Source: Phytohabitans sp036906915 (GTDB lineage: Bacteria; Actinomycetota; Actinomycetes; Mycobacteriales; Micromonosporaceae). From it: a DNA stretch of 64,000 bases. Location: positions 62,001 to 126,000 of the forward strand of contig NZ_JBAKHX010000006.1 of assembly GCF_036906915.1 (NCBI RefSeq), written 5' to 3'. The notes beneath the pieces were generated by a model. The model was not told the origin of the DNA. It did no database searches and saw only the letters and a list, made by a program, of their open reading frames with translations. A program made the translations under genes and the position numbers. Of this stretch, positions 15,675-24,124 are shown piece by piece; position 1 is the first letter of the stretch; the number at the start of each line of letters is the position of its first letter.

Positions 15675-16879
15675 GGCGCCCCCACGGAAATCATCGGTAC
15701 GCTGACGCTGATGGCGGTGCCCTCACCGGGTGCGCTCTCCACCGTCACGGCACCGCCGATGCCGCGGATGCGCTGGCGCATGCTGTTGAGCCCGAAGCCG
15801 CTGCCGTCCGCGTCCCGCATCCCGACGCCGTCGTCGCGTACGTCCAGCAGCACGACGTCGCCAAGGTACGACAGCGTCAGCCCGACCCGCCCGGCGCGGG
15901 CGTGCTTGGCCACGTTGGTCAGCGCCTCCTGGGCCACCCGAAACAGCGCGACCTCGATCGCCGGGCTCAAGGCCGCCGGCTCCCCGGTGATCTCCACGGT
16001 CGGTTCCACCCCCGTCTCGTTCGCCCACCGCCGGGCGAGATCGGCTACGGCGTCGGGCAGCCGCGCCTCCTCCAGTTCGCGTGGCTGGAGCGCCTGCACG
16101 GAGCGCCGGGCCTCGGCGAGGCTCTCCCTGGCCAGCGCCAGCGTCCGGTCGACGTGCGGCCGGGCCCGCGCCGGCTCGGACCAGACCCGCTGCGCCGCCT
16201 GGACCTGGGTGATGATGCCGGCGAGCCCCTGTGCCAGCGTGTCGTGGATCTCGCGGGCCATCCGCTGACGCTCGTCCAGTACGCCGGCCTCCCGGGCCTG
16301 GGTCAGCAACTGGGCGTGCAGCCCGGCGTTCTCCTCCAGGGCCGCCTCCAGGCGGGCCAGCATCTCGTCGCGGCGCCGCTGCTGCTCGCTCGCCTTCTCG
16401 CCGAACACGATCCCGGCCCCGATGGCGCCGGTCTGCACGATGATCACCCCGAGGTAGCCGCCGAGCGACGCGGCGGTGGCCCGCGGCACGCCCATCGTCA
16501 TCGTGTTCAACACCACCGACGTGGCCAGCACCCCGGCCACCCCCAACGGCCACGGCCTGAGCTGGTACGCGTGGAAGAACGCGGTGATGGTGAACAGGAC
16601 GTAGATCAGGTCGCGGGCCATCAGGGCGGCGCACAGCGCCAGCAGGCCCGAAAAGTACACCACCGCCGGCCACGACCGTTCCCAGCGTCCCCGCCGCACG
16701 CGGGTGTGCCAGCCGTACACCCACGCGGCGGCGAGGATCGCCAGCGCGAGCGTGCCGGTCCGTTCGCCGCCGGTCTGGCCGGGCGTGGCCTGGCTGATCG
16801 CAACCGAGGAGATGAGGAGAAGCCACGGTACGACCACCAGCACCTGCGCGTACCGCCGGTCCCAGTCGGTTGGTGCCAC
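15671..16879 (-). CDS. Sensor histidine kinase of the ABC exporter operon
   Basis: The product is 402 residues. The N-terminal 160 residues hold about five membrane segments (VLVVVPWLLLISSVAIS, LALAILAAAWVYGW, WPAVVYFSGLLALCAALM and others) with no external domain, so it senses within the membrane. A coiled linker and the HisKA_3 helix follow with the phospho-acceptor His in DERQRMAREIHDTLAQGL. The HATPase domain has AQEALTNVAKHARA and VRDDGVGM. It lies 6 bases after the permease gene and probably senses the exporter's substrate or the transporter itself. Confidence 0.9.
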   Translation of the reverse strand: MAPTDWDRRYAQVLVVVPWLLLISSVAISQATPGQTGGERTGTLALAILAAAWVYGWHTRVRRGRWERSWPAVVYFSGLLALCAALMARDLIYVLFTITAFFHAYQLRPWPLGVAGVLATSVVLNTMTMGVPRATAASLGGYLGVIIVQTGAIGAGIVFGEKASEQQRRRDEMLARLEAALEENAGLHAQLLTQAREAGVLDERQRMAREIHDTLAQGLAGIITQVQAAQRVWSEPARARPHVDRTLALARESLAEARRSVQALQPRELEEARLPDAVADLARRWANETGVEPTVEITGEPAALSPAIEVALFRVAQEALTNVAKHARAGRVGLTLSYLGDVVLLDVRDDGVGMRDADGSGFGLNSMRQRIRGIGGAVTVESAPGEGTAISVSVPMISVGAP

Positions 16880-16885
16880 CCGCCC

Positions 16886-17656
16886 TCACTCCCAGCGGAA
16901 CAGCTTGGCCGCGGCCAATCCCGCGGCCACGGCCACGAGCGCCATTATCGCCAGTTGGACGATCCGCGTGCCTCCGGTCCCGGCATCGACCGTCGCCAGC
17001 ACCGCGGGGTTGCCTGACCACGCGGTCAGCAGGGCCTGGACGCCGGGCGGGGTGTAGTCGCCCATCCGCACGAGCGCGTCCGGCATCAGGAACCGGGGCA
17101 GGAACACGCCACCGGCGAACATCACCACCATGTACACGAGGGTTGCCAGGCCACCGGCGACCCGGCTGCTCGGCGCGACCGCCGCGATCAGCGCGCCGAT
17201 GGCCAGCACCGCCCCGAAACCGACGGCGAAGGCGGCCACGAACGTCAACGGGTGCCGCGGCAGCGGGACGTCGAGCACCAGCCAAGCCGCGCCGACCAGC
17301 AGCGCACCCGCCACGAGGCAGGCGACCAACGCCACGATAAGCTGGGCGAGCAGGAGTTTGCCCGGGTGCACAGGGGTGGTGGACAGCCGGCGCAGCACCC
17401 CGTTCTCGCGGTAGGTGGCCAGCACGCCCGTGACGTGTTGCAGCGCGACGACGCCGATTCCCAGCACCAGCGCCGACGGTGCCCAGAGCTCGACGAACCG
17501 GGCCCCGTCGTACTCCTTCGAGGGCTCGCGCAGCGCGGGCACGGCACCCAGGACGAGCAGGATGAGGGTCGGGGACAGCACGCCCAGGATCGCCGCAGTC
17601 GGCTCCCGCAGAAACAGCCGGGCCTCGACGACCGTGGTCCGGAGCAGCGTAGACAT
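16886..17656 (-). CDS. ABC-2-type transporter permease
   Basis: The product is 256 residues with six predicted membrane segments, beginning after TTVVEARLFLREPTAAILGVLSPTLILLVLG. The block TGVLATYRENGVLRRLSTTPVHPGKLLLAQL is the coupling-helix region typical of DrrB-like ABC-2 permeases. Its start overlaps the stop of the ATPase gene by one base (TGATG). With the ATPase it should form a homodimeric-type exporter for a drug or lipid-like substrate. Confidence 0.9.
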   Translation of the reverse strand: MSTLLRTTVVEARLFLREPTAAILGVLSPTLILLVLGAVPALREPSKEYDGARFVELWAPSALVLGIGVVALQHVTGVLATYRENGVLRRLSTTPVHPGKLLLAQLIVALVACLVAGALLVGAAWLVLDVPLPRHPLTFVAAFAVGFGAVLAIGALIAAVAPSSRVAGGLATLVYMVVMFAGGVFLPRFLMPDALVRMGDYTPPGVQALLTAWSGNPAVLATVDAGTGGTRIVQLAIMALVAVAAGLAAAKLFRWE

Positions 17657-18561
17657 CAGTGGTAGCTCCGTCCGGTCAGCGCCACGAAGGCGTCGTCGAG
17701 GCTGGTCTGTTCGATACGCAGGTCGTGCGCGACGATGCGGTTACGGGCCAGCACAGAGGTGAGCGCGTGGAGCAGGTCTCCGGTGCCGGTGACGATCACC
17801 TGGCCGCCGCTTCGCCGCACGCTCGTCACCTCGTCCAGGGCGGTCAACAGCTGGTCGTCCAGCGGCGCCGATGGGGTGAACCGGACCCGTTGCTCGCGGC
17901 CGACGCGGGCAATCAGGCCCGCGGGCGTGTCCAGCGCGACGACCCGGCCCGAGTCGATCAGGGCGAGCCGATCGCAGAGCCGCTCGGCCTCGTCCATGAA
18001 GTGGGTGACCAGCACGATGGTGACGCCGGACACGCGGACCTGCTCGATCAGGTCCCAGGTGTCGCGCCGCGCCTGCGGATCCAGGCCGGTGGTCAGCTCG
18101 TCCAGCACCGCGACCGTGGGGCTGCCGACGAGCGCGAGCGCGATGGACAGTCGCTGCTGCTGCCCGCCCGAGAGCCTGCCGTACCGGGTGTTCCGCTGGT
18201 CGGCGAGGCCCAGCCCGTCCAGCAACTCCCGCCAGTCCGCCGGGCGCCGGTAGTACGAGCTGTACAGCGAGAGCGCCTCGGCGACCGTGATCTTGTCTTG
18301 CAGCCGGCTCTGCTGAAGTTGCACACCGACCCGCTGGCGCAGCTCGGCACGGTCGCGCCGCGGGTCGAGGCCGAGCACGGTGATGCTCCCCCGGTCGGGC
18401 CGGCGCAGCCCCGTCACCGACTCGACCGTGGTCGTCTTGCCGGCGCCGTTCGGGCCGAGGATGCCGAATATCTCACCCTCTTCGACGGCGAACGACACGT
18501 CGTCCACCGCCACCTTGTCGCCGTACCGCTTGTGCAGGTTCTCCACCGCGATGATCGCCAT
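17656..18561 (-). CDS. ABC transporter ATP-binding protein (DrrA-like)
   Basis: The product is 301 residues. The Walker A is GPNGAGKTT near residues 38-46, the Q-loop VQLQQSRLQDKITV, the signature LSGGQQQRLSIA near 135, Walker B VAVLDELTTGLD, and the switch His in VLVTHFMDEAERL. The C-terminal 80 residues form the extra domain of DrrA-type exporters. It is the first gene of a four-gene operon that runs to 15054. Confidence 0.93.
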   Translation of the reverse strand: MAIIAVENLHKRYGDKVAVDDVSFAVEEGEIFGILGPNGAGKTTTVESVTGLRRPDRGSITVLGLDPRRDRAELRQRVGVQLQQSRLQDKITVAEALSLYSSYYRRPADWRELLDGLGLADQRNTRYGRLSGGQQQRLSIALALVGSPTVAVLDELTTGLDPQARRDTWDLIEQVRVSGVTIVLVTHFMDEAERLCDRLALIDSGRVVALDTPAGLIARVGREQRVRFTPSAPLDDQLLTALDEVTSVRRSGGQVIVTGTGDLLHALTSVLARNRIVAHDLRIEQTSLDDAFVALTGRSYH

Positions 18562-18625
18562 ACATCGAGGATCTCGGCGGCCGGCCGGCCGGGGAACACC
18601 CGCCCGGAGCCGGGGCCGGTGGATT

Positions 18626-18653
18626 CCCGCATCAACCAGTTGATGGATGCGGG
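18626..18653 (-). terminator. Hairpin at the end of the flavin-reductase-like gene
   Basis: CCCGCATC at 18626-18633 pairs with GATGCGGG at 18646-18653 around a 12-base loop. The hairpin spans the stop codon at 18632, so it could end transcription of that gene. It is short and has no T-run. Confidence 0.4.
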
Positions 18654-19192
18654 ACGGCCCGTTGGTGCGCGAAGTCCCAGCGGGTGGCGCCGTGGGGCTC
18701 GGCAGCGGCCACGCCGAAGGCGGTGTGCAGGGTCAGGCGGAACAGGTGCCACGGCGGCGGGCCGGCACTGGGCGCGGTGAACGGGGCCGTGAGCGCGTCA
18801 CCCTCCACCGCCGCCGGCCAGCCACCACCGCGGTAGACGGCCGCGACCCGCTCCAGGGTGGACGAATCGGTGACCCTGTGCGCATCGCCCTCCAGCACCA
18901 GGTCGATGCCGGGCAGGCGCACCGAGACGCTGCACGCCGGGTTCGCGGCGAGGTTGCGCGACCTGCGGGTGCCGGGCCCGCCCACGAAGTACAGGGCATC
19001 GTCCACCCACAACGCTCCGACACCCGCCGAGTGCGGCCGGCCGTCGGGCCGCACGGTGGCCACGAAGAACGTCAGGTCGGACCCGGGCGTGTCGCTGGCG
19101 AGCAGGTCACGCGGGCGGCTCCACGGCAGCTCCGCGGATCCGTACTGGTCGAGGTTGCGCGTCGAGATCGGCTCGGTCATGTAGTCAGTCAT
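18632..19192 (-). CDS. Pyridoxamine 5'-phosphate oxidase-fold flavoprotein
   Basis: The product is 186 residues from the ATG at 19192 (MTDYMTEPIS). The central text FFVATVRPDGRPHSAGVGALWVDDALYFVGGPGTRRSRNLAANPACSV is the split-barrel flavin-binding core of the PPOX/F420-dependent group. The conserved Arg and Asn of RSRNLAANP contact the cofactor phosphate. These proteins bind FMN or F420 and reduce or oxidise small molecules. The F420-dependent type is common in actinomycetes, but the cofactor cannot be decided here. Confidence 0.8.
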   Translation of the reverse strand: MTDYMTEPISTRNLDQYGSAELPWSRPRDLLASDTPGSDLTFFVATVRPDGRPHSAGVGALWVDDALYFVGGPGTRRSRNLAANPACSVSVRLPGIDLVLEGDAHRVTDSSTLERVAAVYRGGGWPAAVEGDALTAPFTAPSAGPPPWHLFRLTLHTAFGVAAAEPHGATRWDFAHQRAVPHPSTG

Positions 19193-19309
19193 ACCCGTAC
19201 GTCGACCGGCCCGGCGCCAAATCGACACCCGCCCAAAAATCGTCTGTAACGTTCCGGCGCGCGCCCGCGATACATAGATGACGGCCGTGCACCTCACCGC
19301 CGACCATGC

Positions 19310-19381
19310 GTAGAACATGTTCCTGGATTTACATATAGATGGCGCTTCAGGGCTTGTTCAGTTTCGTAGAACCTGTTCTAC
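19310..19381 (+). promoter_or_regulatory. Two GAAC-N2-GTTC palindromes upstream of the Liv-type operon
   Basis: A perfect 16-base palindrome GTAGAAC-CT-GTTCTAC is at 19366-19381, and a weaker copy GTAGAAC-AT-GTTCCTG at 19310-19325, with centres 56 bases apart. The perfect copy ends 19 bases before the start of the substrate-binding protein gene. They look like operators for a dimeric regulator encoded elsewhere. The spacing of two bases between half-sites rules out a normal LexA box, which has four. Confidence 0.6.
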
Positions 19382-19400
19382 TAGCCCGGTGCGACCGGGA

Positions 19401-20798
19401 ATGAGCGTGTTCATGGCGATTGCTGTGTGTCTCGCGCTGCCGGCCTGTGGGTCCGCCCTGACCCCGGAGCAGCGCGCCGACGTGCTTGGCGCACCTGGAG
19501 GCGGCGGCGACGGGGCCGCGACGGGTGGTGACAGCGGCGGCGGGACCACGGCCGGGTCCGGCACCGCCGACGGGCCGGCGGCCGGCGGCAGCGGGCCGGG
19601 CGCTGGACCAGGTGGTGCGCGGGGCGGCGGCACCGGGCCGGTGAAGTGCCAGGGCACCGGAGGCGCGACCGCGCCGGGCGTCACCGCCAACAAGATAAAG
19701 ATCGCCAACGTCTCCGACGTGAGTGGGCCCGTGCAGGGCCTGTTCGAGTCGGCGCAGCAGGCGGTCAAGGCGTACGTCGGCTACGTGAACAGCACCGGAG
19801 GCGTGTGCGGGCGCACGCTCGAGCTGATGGCGCTGGACTCGCGCACAGACTCCCGCGGCGACCAGGAGGCCACCGCGCGAGCGTGTTCCCAGGCGTTCGC
19901 GCTGGTCGGTTCGATGTCCGCGTACGACCAGGGCGGCGCCGCGACGGCCAGCGGCTGCGGCATCCCCGACCTGCGGGCCGTAACCACGACCGCCCAGCGC
20001 CAGAAGGTGGCGGTTACCTACGGCGTCAACTCCAACAAGGTCAACTTTCAGTCGACGGCGGTCGCCGACCACTTCAAGAGCAAGTTCCCGGCCGCGGCGT
20101 CGAAGGCCGCGTTCCTGTACCTCAACTCCGAGGTCACCAAGCAGAACGAGGCGAGCTTCGTCAAGGCGTTCACCGGACGCGGGTTCACCTTCGTCTACGA
20201 GCAGGCGATCGACGTGGCCGACTTCAACTACGCGCCGTACGTGGTGCAGATGAAGGACCGCGGCGTGCGGTACGTGCAGTGGCTGGGCTCGTACCAGCAC
20301 GCGGCGCGCCTGCTACAGGCCATGAAGCAGCAGGGCTTCAAGCCCGACGTGTTCGTCATGGACCCGGTGGCGTACGACGCGAACTTCGTCAAGCAAGCGG
20401 GAGACGCGGCCGAGGGCATGGCGGTATTCACCAACACCGCACTGCTCGAAGAGGGCGGCGGCAACGCCGAGATGAAGCTCTACCGGTCCTGGCTGGCCCG
20501 GGTCGCGCCCGGCGCGGCACCGGACTACTTCGGCTTCTTCGCGTGGGGCGCCGCCAAGCTCTTCGTCGAGCTGGCCGCGAAGGTCGGCCCCAACCTGACC
20601 CGCAAGGCCCTGCTCGACGCGGTCAAGGGCGTGCACGCGTACACCGCCAACGGGCTCTTCTCGCCGCAGGACGTCGGCGGCAAACGGACCGCGAAGTGCT
20701 GGGCGTTCATCCGGCTCAAGGGCGGCCGGTGGGTCCGCGAGGCTCCCGGCTCCGGATTCCGCTGCGGCCAGCTCGTCAACACTGGCGTCGGCGCATGA
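19401..20798 (+). CDS. Liv-type ABC transporter substrate-binding lipoprotein
   Basis: The product is 465 residues from the ATG at 19401. A short signal ends at the lipobox LPAC-G (Cys 16), so it is lipid-anchored. A 70-residue Gly/Ala/Thr-rich spacer follows, then a periplasmic-binding-protein type I fold: IKIANVSDVSGPVQGLFESAQQAVKAYVGYVNSTGGVCGRTLEL, DSRGDQEATARACSQAFALVGSMS. This is the LivK/UrtA-like pattern. It is the first gene of a six-gene unit. Such proteins bind amino acids, amides, urea or aromatic acids, so the name branched-chain amino acid transporter would be a guess. Confidence 0.88.
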   Translation: MSVFMAIAVCLALPACGSALTPEQRADVLGAPGGGGDGAATGGDSGGGTTAGSGTADGPAAGGSGPGAGPGGARGGGTGPVKCQGTGGATAPGVTANKIKIANVSDVSGPVQGLFESAQQAVKAYVGYVNSTGGVCGRTLELMALDSRTDSRGDQEATARACSQAFALVGSMSAYDQGGAATASGCGIPDLRAVTTTAQRQKVAVTYGVNSNKVNFQSTAVADHFKSKFPAAASKAAFLYLNSEVTKQNEASFVKAFTGRGFTFVYEQAIDVADFNYAPYVVQMKDRGVRYVQWLGSYQHAARLLQAMKQQGFKPDVFVMDPVAYDANFVKQAGDAAEGMAVFTNTALLEEGGGNAEMKLYRSWLARVAPGAAPDYFGFFAWGAAKLFVELAAKVGPNLTRKALLDAVKGVHAYTANGLFSPQDVGGKRTAKCWAFIRLKGGRWVREAPGSGFRCGQLVNTGVGA

Positions 20799-20808
20799 GG
20801 CACCTCGC

Positions 20809-22689
20809 ATGACCGGCTTTCTCGCGTTCACGGTGCTCGGGCTCGTCACCGGGGCCGGGTACGCCGTCGCCGCCAGCGGCCTGGTGCTGACGTACAGCAC
20901 CTCGCGGATCTTCAACGTCGCGCACGGCGCGATCGGCATGGTGATGGCGTTCCTGTGCTGGGAGCTGACCGTCCAGCGTGGACTGCCGGCCTGGCTGGCC
21001 GTACTACTGGTGGTGGGCGTGGCGGCGCCGCTGCTCGGCGCGCTCGCCGAGCGGGTCATGATGCGGCACCTGGCCGGCGCACCCGAGGGCACCACGCTGG
21101 TCGTCACCGTCGGTCTGCTGATCATGCTGATCGGCGCGGCGCAGGCGGTCTGGCCGGCGACGGCGCGGCCGGTCGAGCCGTTCTTCGGCCAGCGCGGGTT
21201 CCGGGTCGGCACCGCGTTCGTGACCTTCCACGACCTCGTGATGGTCGCGGCCGCGATCATCGTCGCCGGCGGCCTGTACGCCCTGCTCACCCGCGCCCGG
21301 ATCGGCGCGGCGATGCGGGCATCCGTCGACAACCGCGACCTGCTGCGGCTGTACGGCGCCCGCACGTCGATCGTGTCCGCGCTCAGCTGGGCGATCGGCG
21401 CGGCCCTCGCCGCGCTCGCCGGCATCCTGCTGACGCCCGTCGTGGGCCTCAGCTACTTCGACCTCACCCTGCTGGTGATCAGCGCCTACGCCGCCGCGGT
21501 GGTGGGCAGGCTGCGCAGCCTGCCGTGGACGTTCGTCGGCGCGCTGCTGCTCGGCCTCGCCCAGTCGTACGCGGTCGGCTACCTGCCGCCCACCGAGGTC
21601 CTGAGCGGCCTGCGCGCCGCCATCCCCGCCCTGTTCCTGTTCGCCGCGCTGCTGCTGTCGCCGCAGGCCACCCTGCGCGTCGGCCAGATCAAAGGCATCG
21701 CCGGTGTACCCGTGCCGACCGCCCGCCGCGCCCTCATCGTCGGCGCGGTGGTCGTGGGTGCGGCCGCGGCAGCCTCGCTCGCCCTTTCCACCGCCCAGAA
21801 CGACCAGCTGGCGCTCGGATTCGTCTACGGCATCGTCATGCTGTCGCTCGTGCCGCTGACCGGATACGGCGGCTTCGTCTCCCTCACCCAGCTGACGTTC
21901 GTCGGCATCGGGGCGGTCACCGTGGCGCGGCTGGGCACCGCGTCGCCGCTCGGTCTGCTGGCCGCCGCCGCCGTGGCCGCGCTCGTCGGTGCTCTCGTCG
22001 CGCTCCCCGCGCTGCGGCTGCGCGGGCTATACCTCGCGCTGTCCACATTGGCCTTCGGGCTGCTGATGGACAAGCTCGTCTTCCAGTCCAGCCTCGCCTT
22101 CGGCTTCAACGGCAGCCTCTCCGTGCCCCGCCTGGCGCTGCCCGGCCTCGACCTGGGCGGCGAGCGCGCCTACCTGGTGGTCTCGGCGGCCGCGTTCGTC
22201 GCGGTCGGGCTGGGCGTCCTCGCGTTGCGGCGCAGCCGGTACGGCCGGATCCTGCTCGCCATGCGCGACAGCCCCGCCGGCTGCGCCACGCTCGGCCTGA
22301 ACATGCGGTGGACCCGGGTGCGGCTCTTCGCGCTCTCCGCGGGCATCGCCGGGTTCGCCGGCGGGCTCCTCGGCGGCCTGCGCCAGACCGTCGCGGCGAC
22401 CGACTTCCAGCTCATGGGCAGCCTGCCGCTGCTGCTGCTCGCCGTGGTCGCCGGCGTCACCTCCGTCTCCGGCGCGGCACTGGGCGGGATGGCGCTGATG
22501 CTGCTGCCGGTGCTGGCCAGCGAGTTCCCGGCCCTGGGCGGGCTGGTCTACCTGTGCGTCGGCGTGGCCTCCGTCGGGCTCGGGCGCGACCCGAACGGCG
22601 TGGTTAGCCACCTGTTCAAGCTCGGCCGCTGGCGATCGGCCGGATTCCGGCCCGCGCTGGATCCTCCACGAGCGGCGGTGCGGTCATGA
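20809..22689 (+). CDS. Fused LivH-LivM-type ABC permease
   Basis: The product is 626 residues, about the sum of LivH and LivM. Residues 1-290 are the LivH half, with SGLVLTYSTSRIFNVAHGAIGM near the start, the classic LivH motif. Residues about 320-600 are the LivM half, with GYGGFVSLTQLTFVGIGAV and the EAA-like loop RRSRYGRILLAMRDSPAGCATLG. Fusion of both halves in one chain fixes the 1:1 ratio. It begins 10 bases after the substrate-binding gene and its end overlaps the ATPase start by 4 bases. Confidence 0.93.
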   Translation: MTGFLAFTVLGLVTGAGYAVAASGLVLTYSTSRIFNVAHGAIGMVMAFLCWELTVQRGLPAWLAVLLVVGVAAPLLGALAERVMMRHLAGAPEGTTLVVTVGLLIMLIGAAQAVWPATARPVEPFFGQRGFRVGTAFVTFHDLVMVAAAIIVAGGLYALLTRARIGAAMRASVDNRDLLRLYGARTSIVSALSWAIGAALAALAGILLTPVVGLSYFDLTLLVISAYAAAVVGRLRSLPWTFVGALLLGLAQSYAVGYLPPTEVLSGLRAAIPALFLFAALLLSPQATLRVGQIKGIAGVPVPTARRALIVGAVVVGAAAAASLALSTAQNDQLALGFVYGIVMLSLVPLTGYGGFVSLTQLTFVGIGAVTVARLGTASPLGLLAAAAVAALVGALVALPALRLRGLYLALSTLAFGLLMDKLVFQSSLAFGFNGSLSVPRLALPGLDLGGERAYLVVSAAAFVAVGLGVLALRRSRYGRILLAMRDSPAGCATLGLNMRWTRVRLFALSAGIAGFAGGLLGGLRQTVAATDFQLMGSLPLLLLAVVAGVTSVSGAALGGMALMLLPVLASEFPALGGLVYLCVGVASVGLGRDPNGVVSHLFKLGRWRSAGFRPALDPPRAAVRS

Positions 22690-23423
22690 CACTGTTGGAA
22701 GCGGTCGACGTGACGGTGCGGTTCGGCGGTGTGACGGCGGTACGCGGCGCGAGCCTGGACGCCGCCGCCGGCCACGTGACGGGGCTGATCGGCCCCAACG
22801 GCGCGGGCAAGACGACGCTGTTCAACGTGATCACCGGGCTGCAACGCCCCACCCGGGGGACGGTCCGGTTCTCCAATGAGGACATCACCCGGCGGGCCAC
22901 CCACGAACGGGCCAGACGGGGCATCGCCCGCACGTTCCAGCGGCTGGAGGCGTTCGGGTCGCTGTCGGTGCGGGAGAACGTGCTCGTGGCGGCGGAGATC
23001 CACCGCCGGCACGCGCTGCGCCGCTCGCGCCATCACCAGACGCCGGCGCTGGTGGCCGACCGTCTCATTGAGAGGGTCGGCCTGGACCGCTACGCCGACC
23101 GGCCCGCGGACACCGTGCCCACCGGCATCGCGCGGCTACTGGAGCTGGCCCGGGCGCTCGCCCTCGATCCCCAGCTGCTCCTGCTGGACGAGCCGTCGTC
23201 CGGGCTGAGCACGGCGGAGACCGAGTCGTTCGGCGAGTTGCTGCGCGAGCTGGCCGGCGAGGGGCGGGCGGTGCTCATCGTCGAGCACGACATGGAGCTC
23301 ATCATGCGGGTCTGCGACCGCGTCAACGTGCTCAACTTCGGCACGGTCATCGCCTCCGGCACACCGACGGAGGTCCGCGCCGACGCCGACGTGCGGCATG
23401 CGTACCTAGGGACGGCAGAGTGA
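22686..23423 (+). CDS. Liv-type ABC ATPase, LivG-like
   Basis: The product is 245 residues. The Walker A is GPNGAGKTT near residues 39-47, then a short Q-loop region GIARTFQRLEAFGSLSVRENVLV typical of LivG, and Walker B LLLLDEPSSGL with VLIVEHDMELIMRVCDRVNVL. The usual LSGGQ signature is replaced by VPTGIARLLELARAL, a degenerate C-loop. Each of the two ATPases could supply one good and one weak site. It overlaps its neighbours by 4 bases on both sides. Confidence 0.92.
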   Translation: MTLLEAVDVTVRFGGVTAVRGASLDAAAGHVTGLIGPNGAGKTTLFNVITGLQRPTRGTVRFSNEDITRRATHERARRGIARTFQRLEAFGSLSVRENVLVAAEIHRRHALRRSRHHQTPALVADRLIERVGLDRYADRPADTVPTGIARLLELARALALDPQLLLLDEPSSGLSTAETESFGELLRELAGEGRAVLIVEHDMELIMRVCDRVNVLNFGTVIASGTPTEVRADADVRHAYLGTAE

Positions 23424-24124
23424 AGCCGATCCTGGAGCTCGTGGGCGTGACGGCCGGGTATGGCCGGATCGAGGTGCTGCACGGCGTCGACCTGACGCTC
23501 CCCCGCGGCGCGGTGATGGCACTGCTCGGCCCGAACGGCGCGGGCAAGACCACGCTCCTGAAGGTCGCGAGTGGACAGATCCGGGCCACCGCCGGCCATG
23601 TACACCTGGGTGGGGCGCACGTCAACGGCGCCTCCCCCGACGCACTGGCCCGCGCGGGGCTGTGCACGATCCCGGAGGGCCGCTCGGTCTTCCCCAACCT
23701 CACCGTGCGCGACAACCTACGCCTCGCCACGTACGCCGGGGCGCGCGCCGCCGACGTGTACGGGACGGCGTTCGACCGGTTTCCCCGGCTCGCCGAGCGC
23801 GCCCACCAGCTCGCCGGCTCGCTGTCCGGTGGCGAGCAGCAGATGCTCGCGATGGCCCGCGCGCTCGCGACCAACCCGGCGGTGCTGCTGGTCGACGAGC
23901 TGTCGATGGGCCTCGCCCCGCTGGTCGTGCGGGAGCTCTACGAGGTCGTCGCCGGGCTCGCCGCCGACGGGGTGAGCGTGCTCGTGGTCGAGCAGTTCGC
24001 CGACGCCGCCCTCGCGGTCGCCGGCCGCGCCGCCGTACTGGTACACGGTCGGGTCGTCGCCACCGGCGGCCCCGACGAGATCGCCGACGAACTGGCCACT
24101 CTCTACCTGGGAAGCGTCACATGA
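23420..24124 (+). CDS. Liv-type ABC ATPase, LivF-like
   Basis: The product is 234 residues with a GTG start in a GTGA overlap. The Walker A is GPNGAGKTTLLKV, the signature LSGGEQQMLAMARAL is canonical, and Walker B is VLLVDELSMGLAPLVV with VLVVEQFADAALAV. SVFPNLTVRDNLRLATY is typical of LivF. It pairs with the LivG-like ATPase. Its stop overlaps the next start (ATGA), so the surface protein that follows is co-translated. Confidence 0.93.
   Translation: MKPILELVGVTAGYGRIEVLHGVDLTLPRGAVMALLGPNGAGKTTLLKVASGQIRATAGHVHLGGAHVNGASPDALARAGLCTIPEGRSVFPNLTVRDNLRLATYAGARAADVYGTAFDRFPRLAERAHQLAGSLSGGEQQMLAMARALATNPAVLLVDELSMGLAPLVVRELYEVVAGLAADGVSVLVVEQFADAALAVAGRAAVLVHGRVVATGGPDEIADELATLYLGSVT

Noticed and set aside
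19310..19381. GAAC...GTTC palindromes read as LexA boxes
   Set aside because: LexA sites in actinomycetes have four bases between GAAC and GTTC; these have two, and the operon is a transporter.
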